A stretch of 64,000 bases of DNA from Apostichopus japonicus (GCF_037975245.1 NC_092567.1:26594876-26658875); one strand, 5' to 3'; counted from the first letter of the stretch, positions 1 through 11,880 are shown. Notes: generated from the sequence alone by a model not told the origin. A program made the numbers and translations.

Positions 1-1000
1 TTTGTTTTAGCTTGTCTGCTTAAGAATCTTTCCATTTGAAGTATACTTGTTTGGGTAATGTATTTTCAAAATTTACAAAAACGGCCTAATAAACCAGGCC
101 TCATTACAATACACATTTCAACCCGAAAAAAAACAAACAATACAGCACCTGTATATCTTGCTGAGTATTCAAGGCTAAACCATCTTCGGTCAACACAACT
201 TGTATTTATTTAAACAAGTCAGTGACCTGGCTATAATCAGATGAATAAATCCCCCCTTCACAATATTCTTCTTTTCTCACTCAATATCAAAGTTAAACGA
301 CCTAGAACAGAACTACGTAATCACATGTGAGAGACAGAAACTAACCTATGGACAGATATGATCACCGTACGAGAAACAACATATATTAGGATAGTGGTTA
401 AAGGTATCAGAACGTTTCTTGGTTTGTTATTTCACACATATACTGTGTGTTTTCAGCCGTATGACATCACTTCATCTAACGGCTTTAGACTTGCCTAACT
501 AGCAGACAATGAAATGCTCATATACGTTTTGTCATGTAAAAACCGATCCATGTTTGAGTGACCTCTTTGATGTTAGGTTCTGGTATGCTGTATCATTAGA
601 TATCATTCTTGATAAGTTGTATAATTGAAAGTCTTGTTGGACAATCAAATCGGTTCACATGAACGTGGAAAACAAATGTTATCGGTGTTTCCTTCTTTAC
701 ACTTATTGTATACTCTACCTTTCCGTATATTATACCTTACCGTTTAGAAAATACGGCCAAAGAGTTTGGGTTAAAACACGGATATTTGTGTCTTCGTGCA
801 TTTCTAATATGTACTGACTTAATTTTCTGTAAGAAACCTGTACGATTGTGTCTGTTTGAGAGATTGAAAAAAAAAATCATCTTTCAAACTCCATTTGTTT
901 TCAATATGTATTTGTGTGTACTGAGCTGAAATAAAATCAGATGAAGCCTTCCTGACGTCTTCATGACGTCACCGGTATACAATGACACCACTACAACCAC
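1..1000. other. Spacer without a recognisable gene
   Basis: No coding region, RNA gene or clear repeat is visible. The only notable short motif is a full cAMP-response-element palindrome TGACGTCA at 964-971, with a near copy TGACGTCT at 953-960. These lie just outside the left edge of the duplicated block and are absent from the other copy. The open frame around 884-1153 on the minus strand is low-complexity valine/methionine sequence from a CAC/CAT-rich tract and is not credible as a protein. Confidence 0.6.
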
Positions 1001-1278
1001 CATCATCACCACTACCACTGCAACCATCCAGACATACTGATATTTTCTCCAAACGATGATGAACAGATGTTGGTCCGCACTACAGCCCTTAGAAGTGATT
1101 GTATTCTTGCTATCTATCCCCACCCACTCATTGATAAATGTGTTTGACTCCATCTACTGTAGTCAGTGAAGGTTCTTCGGCTTAGCGCTCCACCCCACTC
1201 CCATCACTTTACCATGCATCGATCACACAACGAGAAAGAATATTAACATGCCACAATGTCGCAAACTTTGCAACTTAC

Positions 1279-1288
1279 CCATTTCCAT
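1279..1288 (-). CDS. First-exon-like mini-exon, type i (copy 1)
   Basis: On the minus strand the sequence ATGGAAATGG is followed at once by the donor GTAAGT. It would encode Met-Glu-Met plus the first base of a codon (phase 1). The same ten bases with a donor occur at 22422, 17542, 18330 and 45640, which makes chance unlikely. The upstream sequence here matches the 22422 copy and differs from the other three. If it is a real exon, its partner exons lie left of the window. It could equally be a relic of the duplication. Confidence 0.3.
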
Positions 1289-1574
1289 GACTACAAAGTT
1301 TGTCCAAGTTAAGACCGAATGATAAATCGATTTCAGGAGACGTTTTTATTTATTCAGAACCTTCGAAAATTGACTAAAAAGTAATGACTATACAACTGAG
1401 CATATACACCGTAAATGACGGAGACTTTTTATACATAGTATTATACTTCCTTATCGGAACACTTGGACAAGTTGACTTTTAGAAAACGAAAATCTGAAAT
1501 TATATGAATGCCCTTTATCGTTCATTTCACTAATATAATGCTATTGAGATAATCTGGAAAAAAGGGGGACGTCT

Positions 1575-1763
1575 TCATTGTATTCTGTCTCTCAGCGGGT
1601 AAAAAAAAACTAGCACGAAATTTGAGTAGTTCCACCTATTTGGAAACCAATAGCGTACATCTACCGTGAGTAATTCGTGGATGCTCTTTGTTTCTGTAGC
1701 ATAGTCTACTGTGATTGTTACGATGCTATACAGTACTGAAAACAGTACCGTGCAACTTGTCAA
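1575..1763 (-). other. Open frame shared by both duplication copies, unknown
   Basis: A 62-codon open frame on the minus strand has a 100-codon counterpart at 22795-23097 in copy B. About 50 residues can be aligned, with conserved blocks such as VLFSVLYSIV and HELLTVDVRYWFP. No family is recognised. The similarity is what the DNA duplication alone would give, and no splice sites or start context support a gene. It is recorded as a candidate only. Confidence 0.12.
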
Positions 1764-2013
1764 ACATCTTTGAACACATTTACTTTGAAATTTGCTTAAA
1801 TGAATATCACAATAAAGCTATAACGCTTAATGACAAGTCTCTTCAAATTCAGCCAAAGTGAATCTGCAGAAGCCTGACGAGGGAAATCAGAAGGGGATGC
1901 AGCCATGCGCCAATTTGGGGACCGGTAAAAGATGCAGGATGTAGGTAACTGTGGGAGACAGAACAGTGACCTCCGGTCCCGACATGTCTCTCGACAACTC
2001 TGCAGCCATAGTA

Positions 2014-2259
2014 TCATATATAAATGGTTTGGGACTCGTCCAGATGTTGGGGGTCGTAGTTGGTAGCTAGGTTGAGCGTCTCATCGAGAAGACAGTTAAC
2101 TTCGTCTGCTCTGAACATAAAGGTTAGTATTTGAAGTTGAAATGTCGTGGAGCCAACGTTAGGTGAACAGTAGTCTTGGCCAAGTCGTTTGTAATACTCT
2201 TTTTCTCGCGTTAATTCATACATCAGAGTCGGGAACTTAGAAAGAACCTCTCTTAGCAC
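2014..2259 (-). other. Unrecognised 81-codon open frame, broken in the paralogous copy
   Basis: This minus-strand frame has unusually protein-like composition, with segments such as VLREVLSKFPTLMYELTREK and DEVNCLLDETLNLATNYD. In copy B (23885-24130) the same sequence carries a 2-base deletion in the Thr-Arg-Glu-Lys region that shifts the frame, and an in-frame TGA a few codons upstream is present in both copies. It may be one exon of an unknown gene or a captured transposase fragment. No domain is recognised. Confidence 0.2.
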
Positions 2260-3699
2260 TTTCGAGTTTTCAAAGAAGATTCATAAATTAAACGTTTGCT
2301 TGTCTCTTATTGTTTCGTAAAATAAGGCAGGACTCCCCCTTAAATGGTTTCATACTACAAGGAATATGCATGCCCACTCTGATTTACATGTACCAATCTG
2401 GGCGAAAGTTCTTATTGTGATTTAGTGAGAAGCCTTAGAGAAGTTGAGTATGGATATTGCGTTAAATACAAAGCATCTTGTAACTTGAGTAACCCCTATC
2501 TCCCGATGAGAAGTGGAAATTTGTTAGTACAGGCTAGCACATCGAATGGATCTTGCGAGCCACAGAATAAATTTTGTACCCAATAAGTGCTTCAGGTTAC
2601 ATAATTGCGTATTATCCATCAGTTATAGTAAAACATCCCATGAAGAAAGTTTGCCCTAAGCATGTTTTCAAACCTACACGATTATATATATATTTCATGA
2701 CATTAAGGGCGTTTGAATAGTCCTTTGAGATTCTCTCGGGTTACACTTAGCCTACTAGTGCAGTGTTAGATAAGTTTATAAAAGAAATGCTATTATTTGT
2801 TTCTGGTAGAACTATGTCACATACCTATCGATAAGTCAACAAAAATATATGGAAGTAGTAAAAAAGTGGCAAAAATGTACATTTAGGCAATACCAGAAGA
2901 AAACACATACATACGATAGACGATTGTTTACTCGATCAAATGCAATCTTGGTGAGTCGACGTATTGGGGTATAGCTTTGGAAAAAATGGCCGAATTAAAA
3001 TTGGACGAACGAAAATTCAAAAACGTGGGTGTAAAGCTCGGTTACAGTTAGGGTTAAATCTTTAGTGAATAAAATTATTGAAAAGTGTAACCAGCCGTTA
3101 TCTCATCTCATACAACAAAAATAATTCAACAGAGCGCCCTCTTTTTAACCAAGTTTTTCCTTGAAATTTATTTCATGATGAAGTTGCACGTTTATTCCGT
3201 CAAAGTAATGTTGAGTCCTTCTTTCGGACAAGTTTTGCTCAACCTTTTTACATTGTATCAGTTTCTTACCAACAAATTGAGTTTTTCACACCAGTTTCAC
3301 CAGCGTATCCATGTTGAATGAATGGTTTTACTAAAGATCATGTAGACGTCTGTGTAATCCACTTGGCTGTTGTATACTGATTTTGCTTGGCTAATAATAA
3401 AAGATGCCTTACAATTGATTTAAGTCCAGGTACATTGCGTAAACTGTGTTATAACCAACGAAACAACAAGGGGAAAAACACTTTAACGATGGCGCTAGTT
3501 TAAAACTGAACACTCATTTTATAGAAAATACTATTATGACCTTTACAAGCATCCGTTCATTCAATTTTAAGGGGAAAGGACATCACCAAGCTACAAATTA
3601 AGTGGATAGTGGAATTTGTGTATGATGGTCCCAAAACAGGGGGGGGGGTTAGACCCATTTGCCGTAGGTTGCCTAACGAGCTTCTGGTCAATTTGACCG

Positions 3700-4033
3700 A
3701 CCTTCTTCGCATCCTCACGGGTTCATTTTCAACATCAAGGGGAGACATGGACACGGGATCCTAGGCCACAAAAGGTGCCACACCACCAGCGGTGCGTTAT
3801 GAACTCCAGCGAGCCTAGAAATCTAGTAGGTTTTACACAACCGGCAGAATGAGTCTTTCATCTACCTCCATTAACACCTCACCACGTTAGCTCGTGAAAC
3901 ATATGTTTGAATTAATGTATAAGGACTTCACAAAGGAGTATGCGAAGGGAGACACGAGTATTGCATGAACTAAATATAGATGGATTCGACCCCGGAGCTG
4001 CAGGTTAACAGTCACTGAGCAACCTGAAAGTGC
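3700..4033 (-). repeat. Possible tRNA-derived SINE, copy in block A
   Basis: On the minus strand an A-box-like TTGCTCAGTG (about 4012-4021) is followed by a B-box-like GGTCGAATCC (3982-3991), then about 250 bp that is exceptionally well conserved with 28460-28795 in copy B. The spacing between boxes is shorter than in a true tRNA, so the head is degenerate. The identification is inferred. The alternative is simply a well-conserved piece of the duplication. Confidence 0.35.
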
Positions 4034-4905
4034 ATAAGACAATTCCTGTATACGGATTCGTATGACTCATTTTGAGTTTAAATAATCGAATACTTGAGAT
4101 AAAATATTATATTGCTGTAACAAACTATCCACATCATAATAACAGAGGACATAGTGAATTTTTAGGATAAAGTTGTTGTTTATTTGAGAAAAGAAACCAA
4201 TAGCTTGAAAGAAAGTCAAAAATTTGAATAAAATAAGGCGTTCTTGTCTTAACACATATCAAGAAAAATGCAGAAATACTTTTAAAAAAGGCGGCATTTT
4301 GAGCTAAATAGCAGAAATTTGTATATTAAATGTTAACAGTTTTGAGAAAAAAATATAAACTCTGAGGATAAAAATGAAAACTTGAAAGCTGGGAAATATG
4401 TTAACGTATTTCCTTCTCACTCGAGTTTATGAACCTCACTGTCCTTGGTAGTCTAGTTTGAGTTTAATTTCACAGGTAACAAACTTCGAAAAATCTTCAG
4501 CTCAGCCCCCATTCCCTTCCTTTGCCTCTTATTATATGTTACCAGAATAAATAAGTCCATATAAGTTTATGGGAACTACATATTCAGAGGTGTTTCCACT
4601 TTTCTATGTTTCCTTTAACGGTTGATTAAAGCTACATGCGGAGGTCACACTATCAGAAAATACGAATCGATGCGACTCAATTCAAAATCAGTGCCTGAAC
4701 TTTCTTGATTAAGGGGTTAATAAAACTTCAAGAAATTTGTGTAAACTATTTTCCTCGGGGTGTATTCTTATGGATAATTCCGGTTATTAATTAAGTACAT
4801 GGTGACAAGTACAACACATTGCAAAACAAAGAAGGATAGAAAATATTAAAGAAATAAACAACTAAACTAAAATGAAACTAGTTTTCAGAAGGATACCCCC
4901 TACAG

Positions 4906-4928
4906 CCCCCGCCTCCCCCCCCCCCCCC
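4906..4928. repeat. C-rich homopolymer tract
   Basis: A run of cytosines followed by a short CA-rich stretch, matched in copy B near 32518-32545, where the tract has become C plus (CA)n. Simple-sequence DNA only. Confidence 0.7.
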
Positions 4929-5341
4929 TCACACACAGACACCTACAAAACTCTGTTCTCAATCAAATGTAACAAATGAATGTGCTCACATTATCCCAAA
5001 GTACAAGAACAAATCAAGAATATGGAGACGATTACACATGATGGATATGCATTTCTTCTCGATCCCGGTTTTGGACACACCCACGATGCATTTCTTTATG
5101 AGTAAGTTGTTTTGAGGACTAAGGAAATGAACTCAAGTCTTCACGGAACTGTTTCGTGTTTTAAATGTTGTCACTAAAAATAGGTCTTCCACTTTCTTGT
5201 ACAATAGTATCAAGCTAATTAATTCATAAAAACAAATAAAAATAATTTAAATGTCAAATGCCTACTGCGAGCGTTGCCGATCAACAGGGTAGGTTGCCGT
5301 TTTACATACTTTTGGATAATCTATGCAATGGAGAAAATGAA

Positions 5342-5347
5342 TTTATT
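5342..5347 (-). terminator. Candidate polyadenylation signal of CD225-like gene A
   Basis: AATAAA on the minus strand about 120 bp beyond the stop codon at 5466. Copy B has an AATAAA at 32941-32946, 83 bp beyond its stop. Position is right for a compact 3' UTR, but the hexamer is common in AT-rich DNA. Confidence 0.35.
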
Positions 5348-5465
5348 TTAATGTAAATAACTAATAAACAAGATGGAGGAAAATTAGTTATATTTGTCAC
5401 TACATCTATTAATAATAATAGTCACCGACGATATTTGCAAGAGTGATGACAACCTAACATTTCAC

Positions 5466-5672
5466 TTAGTTGAAAAAACTGTCATCAAAAGCATTGTTGA
5501 AAACACTGTAATCAAAACTATCACTGATGGTATCGACGACTGCTTTAGCGGACACAACCAACCAAATAACAAAAACGATAATACTGATCACAAAAGCCAC
5601 GTAGAAGAGCGCTGTGGCAATGAAAGACGCTCGTGTGAAAGTTCTAGCCAAGTCACTGTTGTCGTTATTTGC
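5466..5672 (-). CDS. CD225-like gene A, exon 4 (second membrane segment and tail)
   Basis: The exon follows a pyrimidine-rich acceptor ending in CAACAG and starts in phase 0 with Ala-Asn-Asn-Asp. It encodes 68 residues plus a stop. A hydrophobic run beginning ASFIATALFYVAFVISIIVF is followed by a polar tail ending in Phe-Phe-Asn. An open frame continues upstream through the acceptor to 5777, but that part is intronic by comparison of splice sites in both copies. The region corresponds to exon 4 at 33029-33244, whose tail is three residues longer. Confidence 0.6.
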   Translation of the reverse strand, partial: ANNDNSDLARTFTRASFIATALFYVAFVISIIVFVIWLVVSAKAVVDTISDSFDYSVFNNAFDDSFFN

Positions 5673-8600
5673 CTGTTGAAAAGAGAGTGAGAGAGTGAAA
5701 AACAATAAGAAAATAATAACAAGTATATACATTTTGCGGTCATGTTGAACACGTTGAACATTTGTTTTCTCCTGCATGAAATAATGCAGTATTTGATTTA
5801 TGTATTGTAATGCTAACTCAGTCTAAGATTCTGGGGCGTCCAAACATTCCCTGCTGAGGACTGGTGGTGGTATGGAAACAAATGCGGCTTGGATGGTTGT
5901 ATGTTAGTAACGACGAGCCTTAAATCTCGATATTACATGCAAAGAATATAACACAAAGATAAACGAGTAAAGAACAAGCGCTGTGTAGATTTCGCAATCT
6001 ATTACTATAACCAGCCACGGTAAAGACAATACATCGGCACGAAGCCCTCAATAATAAGTAGAAAACATGCACTTAACGATAATGGTTACAAACGAGGTCT
6101 CAATACCGAAGTAGAGTCCTATAACGATACGTACAAAAGTGTATGAAAGACGAATACAAGACAGATACAAGTACGACCACAATGGTCGGAGCCAGGGCTA
6201 CTACCGAACCAAACGATTCAGATCGGGAGCGAAGACTGGCCACAGGTCATGAGGTCTGCTTCAGCTGAGCTGGTGAGCAGACATCACGTGACCTGTAATA
6301 ATACGTAATGTAGCCTACGGGCAATTAGGGGCGACAGATATGATGAGCAACGGCATCACAGTATTTGAAACAATTTTAACGTTTTTAGGTAGTTTAGAAG
6401 GTAAACCTTATAAGTTAATTGATGACTGATGGATGGTAATAAAACCAATGTCATTCGTTTGTTGAAAGTCCAAAAAAGACACAAACCCAACCGTAGTGAT
6501 AAACATAACTGTCGATGTCGACCCCCCCCCCCTCTCCCGCCCCCTTCTCACCTTACCCCATATTCCACAGCCAGAAGACACACATCTAACCAACATGATT
6601 GGTTTACGGGTAAAGATAAATACCATTTACTACTTTTCCCAAACAGCTGTTGAAATTCTTATTCCACATGAATGATATCACTGATTTAATGTTTCGTCAC
6701 ACTCAAGGCTTATGACTTGATCAAGTCTAAATATGACATCATTATCGAGTAACATGTGTTGCAACTTTTTATGTTCTTCTTTATCTATGTGAATGTATAT
6801 TTATGGAGATGAGCTACACAGACGCTGAACCTAACATATTAAACCTCTTAACTTGACCTAATGATGCCATTTGTTGCTTCATTTGTCAAAGCTGTTAACT
6901 TTCTACCTTGACAATATTAAAAGAAAAGAAAGTTTCACATCGTAGATGTACAGCGACATAAAAAAAATCCCAAAAGACAACTGTCAGATACGATTTAAAC
7001 TTGTCTGCGATATCGCCAACGCAAACAAGAGTTATCGTAGCTGTTGGTTCTTCAAAGATGTAGATCTCTACCATATAAGACAAAGTTGATGGTTGCATGG
7101 TTTGCGTCCCTTTAAACGTGAATGTTACCGATGCAGTGGTTAAAAATACTGCACTTATGTGACAATGATCTCGTGTTGTTATGATTTTTATATAACAAAT
7201 GTATGATGTTGTTTTGATTAATAATTAATATTTAATATTATCGATAAAGATTGGAGATTTCCTACCGGTTCATAATTAAAGAAGAACAGTTATTAATAGC
7301 AATCCAAAATAAAGTGAAAATAATTTATGTTAATATCGTTACCATGATGGCACAGATGAGCGCTGGGATGGTAAAAAGGAAAGACCATGGGCAGCAAATC
7401 AGTGTGATGACAGAGAAGACGAGCGCCCCCGTAGCTCCGCCAGAGTTTTGAGGGGCAGGACTTTGTACGACGACCACGTGGGGGTTAGGTTGGTAACCCT
7501 TTGGTGAAAAAAGAGGAAAGAAATATACAAACAATAGGAATGGCATTTTTGCTTTTATTGACCGAGAATTATACAAATCTGAATACCTCGAAATTGTAAC
7601 ATGCATATACCGTAAATCTTCGTATTCTGCTAAAACATTAGTTCGCCTTTCAGATTATTCCCGCATATACGCTACTAGGAGGGGAATTCATATGAGCGTG
7701 GCAGTAAAGCCTAAATATTCCTTCATGTGTGAGTATTACTGAGAATGAAGTGACCTTCTATAGTGGTATTGTAGTCCTAAGTTAGCTCATGCATGATAAC
7801 CATTTATGTTTAGAACACTAAGCTCGTGTTGTAAGTTTGGTTGGTGTTGTTTACTGCTAGAAAGAGAGAAACAATCGACAGCAAAAACCGACATTTTATA
7901 GCAAGTAAAATCATGAAGCATGGTATGATACATTTTGGGAATCTTTACGCAGGACTTCTTGTAATGCGATATTTCTAATTGTATAAATTGAATTCAGATT
8001 CAATACAGAAGTAAGATACAATTCAATATCTTGGTGTTTGCGGTAAGTATGGTTGTGTACTTCGCTTGTCGCTTGTCGCATTAATTCGAGAACTGTGTTA
8101 AACATTTGTAATTGCACTGATAGACACTGTATAGCTGCCGTGTTTGTTAGTCAAATTATAAACACTTTCTCAATTGCAATTTTAATCTATAAAGATTGCG
8201 CAAACGTCCAAATTGCCACAGTGAAACAATGAAACATCATATTTATATTTTGAGACCCTTTAGTGGATAATTCTACCCATTTACCTGGATTACACAGTAA
8301 CTTCAACGCGTGCGCGACATTAGGAAAGTTTTCCCTTACTTCAAGTAGATTGACAACCAACCTTTACAAGCTTTATTCCTTCTGTTTCCTACGGAATGTG
8401 ATTGAACAATTGATGACATCAAATAGCTTAGTAATATAAATAAACCACTGAGTTAAATCAGCGAGATCGTCATCACCGCTAGTTTTTTAAAGATAATTAA
8501 AAGCTCTAATCTATCGAGAATTAATGGTATATCATCATACATTATGTACACTGGTGACCTAAGAGACAACAGACAGAAAAACAGTCACACAGACAAAGAG

Positions 8601-8999
8601 ACAAACAACGCGGACAGGAGAAATGACCGTGACGCAAAGAGACAGACAGAATGGCAAACAGACGGACTCTTAGAAAATTGGAAAAATACAATGAAATCAG
8701 TTCTTATCATACTATAAAAGCTTAGAAAAGGTTACAACATAAAGAAGGTCTTTAACACGATATTAATAGGCAATCTGACACACACACACAACAGTTTTAC
8801 AAGCTGAGAGACAAAAAGGTAAACTGAAAAATAAGGAAAAAGAAATGATCAAGAATATTAAAGGTCATTTACAAAATATAACTAAATCCTATGAAATTGT
8901 GGACATTTTACATATTTAGTTTTATTAAGTAGTAAATGTCAATTCTCACCTGGTTTGGTTGAGTGGTCTGAACGTACTGTTGTTGTGGTGGTTGTTTTT
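5466..8999 (-). CDS. CD225/dispanin-like two-helix membrane protein, gene A (exons 2-4)
   Basis: Three minus-strand exons, 8950-8999, 7343-7498 and 5466-5672, join in frame with GT/AG borders. With the Met-Glu-Met mini-exon at 17542-17551 the product would be about 140 residues: a Pro/Gln-rich N-terminal tail (QPPQQQYVQTTQPNQ), a first hydrophobic segment at about 44-72 holding a Cys-Cys-Pro motif (CCPWSFLFTIPALICAIM), a short polar loop (ANNDNSDLAR), a second hydrophobic segment at about 87-112, and an acidic, Phe/Asn-rich tail. This layout and the CC-P plus IPAL pattern are those of the CD225/dispanin family, which includes IFITM and proline-rich transmembrane proteins. In that family the first helix is membrane-embedded and its cysteines may be palmitoylated. 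The exact function here is unknown. A paralogue with the same exons and phases lies at 33029-35471. Introns are 1.45 and 1.67 kb. Confidence 0.62.
6785..6890. repeat. 100-bp interspersed repeat, copy 1
   Basis: About 100 bp starting GAATGTATATTTATGGAGAT and ending near the Thr-rich CATTTGTCAA is repeated with few changes at 9285-9392. Both lie in copy A of the duplication and neither is present at the matching place in copy B, so both were probably added after the duplication. No terminal inverted repeat is obvious, and the class is unknown. Confidence 0.6.
7343..7498 (-). CDS. CD225-like gene A, exon 3 (first membrane segment)
   Basis: 156 nt, exactly 52 codons, phase 0 at both ends. The acceptor CACCAAAG precedes Gly-Tyr-Gln-Pro, and the donor GTAACG follows Ala-Ile-Met. 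It encodes a Pro/Val-rich juxtamembrane part (HVVVVQSPAP) and the hydrophobic segment with adjacent cysteines. Copy B differs by one extra proline codon (a 3-nt indel that keeps frame) and by Trp to Gly and Ala to Ser changes in the segment. Confidence 0.62.
8950..8999 (-). CDS. CD225-like gene A, exon 2 (Pro/Gln-rich tail)
   Basis: 50 nt between the acceptor TTTTGTCAG and the donor GTGAGA. It starts with two bases that complete a phase-1 codon, then encodes KQPPQQQYVQTTQPNQ. It joins exon 3 in phase 0. Joined to the mini-exon ending in G, the junction codon is GAA (Glu). The paralogous exon at 35422-35471 has identical length and phase and would give GCA (Ala). Confidence 0.55.
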
Positions 9000-9284
9000 C
9001 TGACAAAATAGAAATAAACATCAAATTATGGATTATAAACCAGCCTATAGATTAACGGGATAGAGCGTCTAAGGGAGTGTTTTGTCATTATTCATGTAAC
9101 TTTAAAGGAGTGTTCCAGACATTAAGAAATGTTAATACCAAAACAATCACTAGTTTTCGTTTGTCACTGTATGTATTCGGTCTTAACTATAAATAATCCT
9201 AATGTATTAAAGTTCAACTGACTGCTGTCTCCCTGAAGTTGCAGTTTTAGGAAGGTGTTGCAACCTGACGTGTCCTTTTTTATA

Positions 9285-9392
9285 TATGGAAATGTATATT
9301 TATGGAGATGAGCTATGCAAATGCTGAACCTTACATATTAAACATCTTAACCCGACCTAATGATCTCATTTGTTGTTTCATTCGTCAATGTA
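9285..9392. repeat. 100-bp interspersed repeat, copy 2
   Basis: Second copy of the repeat at 6785-6890, same orientation. The matching region of copy B (about 35690-35720) lacks it. Confidence 0.6.
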
Positions 9393-9856
9393 TAATGAAC
9401 CAGTTCATTGTTATACTCTCTCTACAAACTTAAAAATAATAACCTTTTTTTCCAAACCTTTATCTACAAAAGTTTCCTTGTTCGCGACAAATTTATCACC
9501 ATTTGCCGTTTGAAAACAGTTTCAATGCAGCTACGTAGTGTCATGAAGTGACATTACACCTACTTTAAATTCCTTTCAAACTCTTGTAAGGTCTTCAACA
9601 CTTTTTTCTTTTGACCTTCAAGTTTTCGGCTGTTAATTCCCACGGTTCCCGAATAAAGAAATACATTAGAAATTGTTCCGTCTTTCTTCAGACTTCTAGT
9701 TTAGGAGCCGTATTTTCCACCCAGTTGGGCCTTTTTTCTTTCTATACTGTAAAGTCATGTCTCGCTTCAGAGGCCTCGTATTGTCAGTACGAGCAATATA
9801 AATACCATGTTTCTATGATAATCGTAACCTATGCCGCGTGCGTGTCTCTCCGCCCA

Positions 9857-9877
9857 CCTCTCTCTCTCTCTCTTTCT
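9857..9877. repeat. (TC)n microsatellite
   Basis: A run of about ten TC dinucleotides with one interruption, immediately right of the last recognisable homology to copy B. Confidence 0.8.
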
Positions 9878-9889
9878 CTGTGACACCTT

Positions 9890-9960
9890 GCTTGTAAACA
9901 CAATATCTCAAAAAGGGAAACTTGGACCAATCTCATGTGTGGTGAGTAGCTTTACAAGTT
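9890..9960. repeat. Fragment of the AGGTCA-type interspersed repeat
   Basis: The phrase around 'atctcaaaaagggaaacttg' and 'gaccaatctcat' recurs at 11965-12005 and 12110-12150 inside the larger repeat array described there. It is a single partial unit without its AGGTCA head. Confidence 0.45.
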
Positions 9961-10299
9961 TATTCAACCTCTGTGCACCTCACTCGTGTGAGGTATGCAG
10001 AGTACAAATATGCTTATAAAGTACATATGACAACAACGTTGACAAAAAGAATTAAAAGGGGAAAATATATATATATATAATATATAAAAAAAATGTATAC
10101 ATGGAAAATGGTGGCGCCAGGCCCAGTGGTATAATAAGAAAAAAATGTGGACGGAAATGCGAAATGGAAAAGAATATATGGCTTCACATGCATAAGTGGA
10201 TGAAAAATAAAATAGAAAGAAGAAAGAAATATAAAAACTAATTTACAATGCCTATGGCAAGAAACTACTGAAATTTGTAGTAAATTTCTCTGCAAAGCT

Positions 10300-11880
10300 T
10301 AACAAGGTTGGAAATGGTTGTTCTGTTACTTGATTGAAGCAATTGCTCCAGTTTTAATGTGTTCGGTCTATTCCAAAAATATGACTTCATATAAAGTATA
10401 CGGTAATTTTCAAAGCCTTACACTCAAAAAGATAATGAAACTCGTTTGTTTGTTGCTTGTACATAAATGACAAATTCTATTCTCGATAGAGATGTTGGTA
10501 TACCTTCCAAAGATACTTGGTATTTTAAAATTAGAGCAACGATATTTACAAAGAATTGTACGATCGAATGGCTTGAGTTTTGTCAGATACTTTTCAAAGT
10601 TAAGATTCCTTTTGAATATCCTGTAATTCTTACATTGTGTGTTAACATGGACATCAGCAACCCAGTTCTGCTCATACACGTCATCTAACCTCTGATTAAG
10701 GTTATTCTTAAGCCAATCAATACTAAATGTAGGTCCGTATCTATTGCCGATAAGGTCAATGTTTGGAAAATCATTCCAGATATAAGACATTCCTGATTTG
10801 TCTAACACGCCTTTAACTTTCTTGATCCATGGTAAATGATAAGTATTATTGTCATACAAAACTCTGAAAATCTGATACATCATGCAAGAGCTCTTGTTCT
10901 CCTTACTACAAATTAAGCTGTACCAAAAGGAAACCATTCTAAGTTCTATAGTCTTTATCAATTTGTGCCTATATAGCCATACAATTAGCTGTACTTCTAT
11001 TAAGTTTGAGGATCCCTTTACAGAATTTAAGGTGAAAAGCTTCAATTTGGGAAATATCTTGAAAGCCCCAAATTTCACAACCATATAATAACACAGGGGT
11101 GACAAGGTTGTCAAAAAGTTTCAATTTGAGATCAATGGGTAAATCAAGGTTCTCTGTTTTGGAAAACATACTGAATGAGGCTCCTCTAGCTTGACTGACT
11201 TGCTTATTCATAGCTTTTTTGAAATTGTTATTATAGTTGAAAGTAATTTCCAGATAGGTATAACAGTCTACAACTTCAATATTTACATCACCGTAGGTAA
11301 AAGTTGGTATTTTTCTAAACTTTACCTTTAGAGTAAATTACTACCTTGGTTTTACTGATGTTGACATGGAGGTACCAATCTTCACAATACTTGTTTACCG
11401 CGTTTAGAGCTTTTTGTAAATCATCTTCACTTTCTGCTAAAATCACAGTATCGTCTGCATATAACAATGTGAATAGTGTTAGGTAGACATCAAAATCATC
11501 GTTACTGACGAATTCCTGAATACCATTAAATAGGTTATCAAGACCCTTGTAATGCTGACTAATAAACCGTTCAAAGTCATTCAAATACAATGCGAAAAGA
11601 ATTGGTGACAGGTTTTCACCTTGTCTAACTCATATGGTACAGGCAAAAAGTTCAGACTTATCATTGTTATTCAGTACACATAATTTAGCATTTTGGTACA
11701 TGTTTGAAATGACATTAAAACCTTTACTATTGATGTTATATTTTAATAACTTAGTCCAAAGTGATATCCTATCTACACTATCAAAGGCCTTTCTATAATC
11801 CACAAAAGCACAGTATACCTTTCGTTTTTCCATTTGTAGTATTCGATGACAGAATAAAGACTGAATATATGGTCGAGAGT
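10300..11880 (-). mobile_element. LINE-type retroelement, 5'-truncated and decayed
   Basis: Minus-strand frames read in order from 11833 down to 10410 give a reverse transcriptase with several frame breaks. The palm block is CAFVDYRKAFDSVD (11800 region). The catalytic box is LLYADDTVILAESEDDLQ (11440-11490), with intact Tyr-Ala-Asp-Asp, followed by NISKTKVVIYSKGK. After the thumb comes LFDNLVTPVLLYGCEIWGFQ and a C-terminal Cys-rich part with RICHLCTSNK. The endonuclease half is missing. At least three frameshifts or stops make it inactive. The clade is not assigned; the style is that of the Jockey/I group. It sits in the long intron between the mini-exon and exon 2 of CD225-like gene A. Confidence 0.8.

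Larger units (their letters stand above)
1001..9850. repeat. Segmental duplication, copy A
   Basis: Read against 22143-37400, this block runs collinearly with clearly similar DNA: 1001-2290 with 22143-24180, 2330-2520 with 25213-25400, 3000-3290 with 25450-25765, 3300-4660 with 28085-29463, 4690-5800 with 32015-33370, 6370-6480 with 33385-33490, 7050-9790 with 33510-36240, then a short stretch beyond the Harbinger-like element. Divergence is moderate, with many substitutions and small indels, but the coding exons of the CD225-like gene stay open in both. Copy A carries its own extra DNA at about 5805-6370 and 6480-7050, and an additional 100-bp repeat near 9290. It serves as the unoccupied site for three insertions in copy B. 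Confidence 0.85.

Noticed and set aside
953-971. CRE motifs as promoter of the mini-exon at 1279
   Set aside because: They lie downstream of that exon in its own orientation and are missing from the matching place in copy B.
884-1153. Valine/methionine-rich minus-strand frame
   Set aside because: Low-complexity translation of a CAC/CAT-rich tract.
3557-3754. Minus-strand frame starting MSMSPLDVENEPVRM
   Set aside because: Copy B differs by a net two-base shift in the middle, so the protein is not conserved although the DNA is. The stretch belongs to a probable SINE or LINE 3' region.
5394-5690. 98-codon plus-strand frame opposite exon 4 of gene A
   Set aside because: Antisense shadow of the exon, with no family resemblance.
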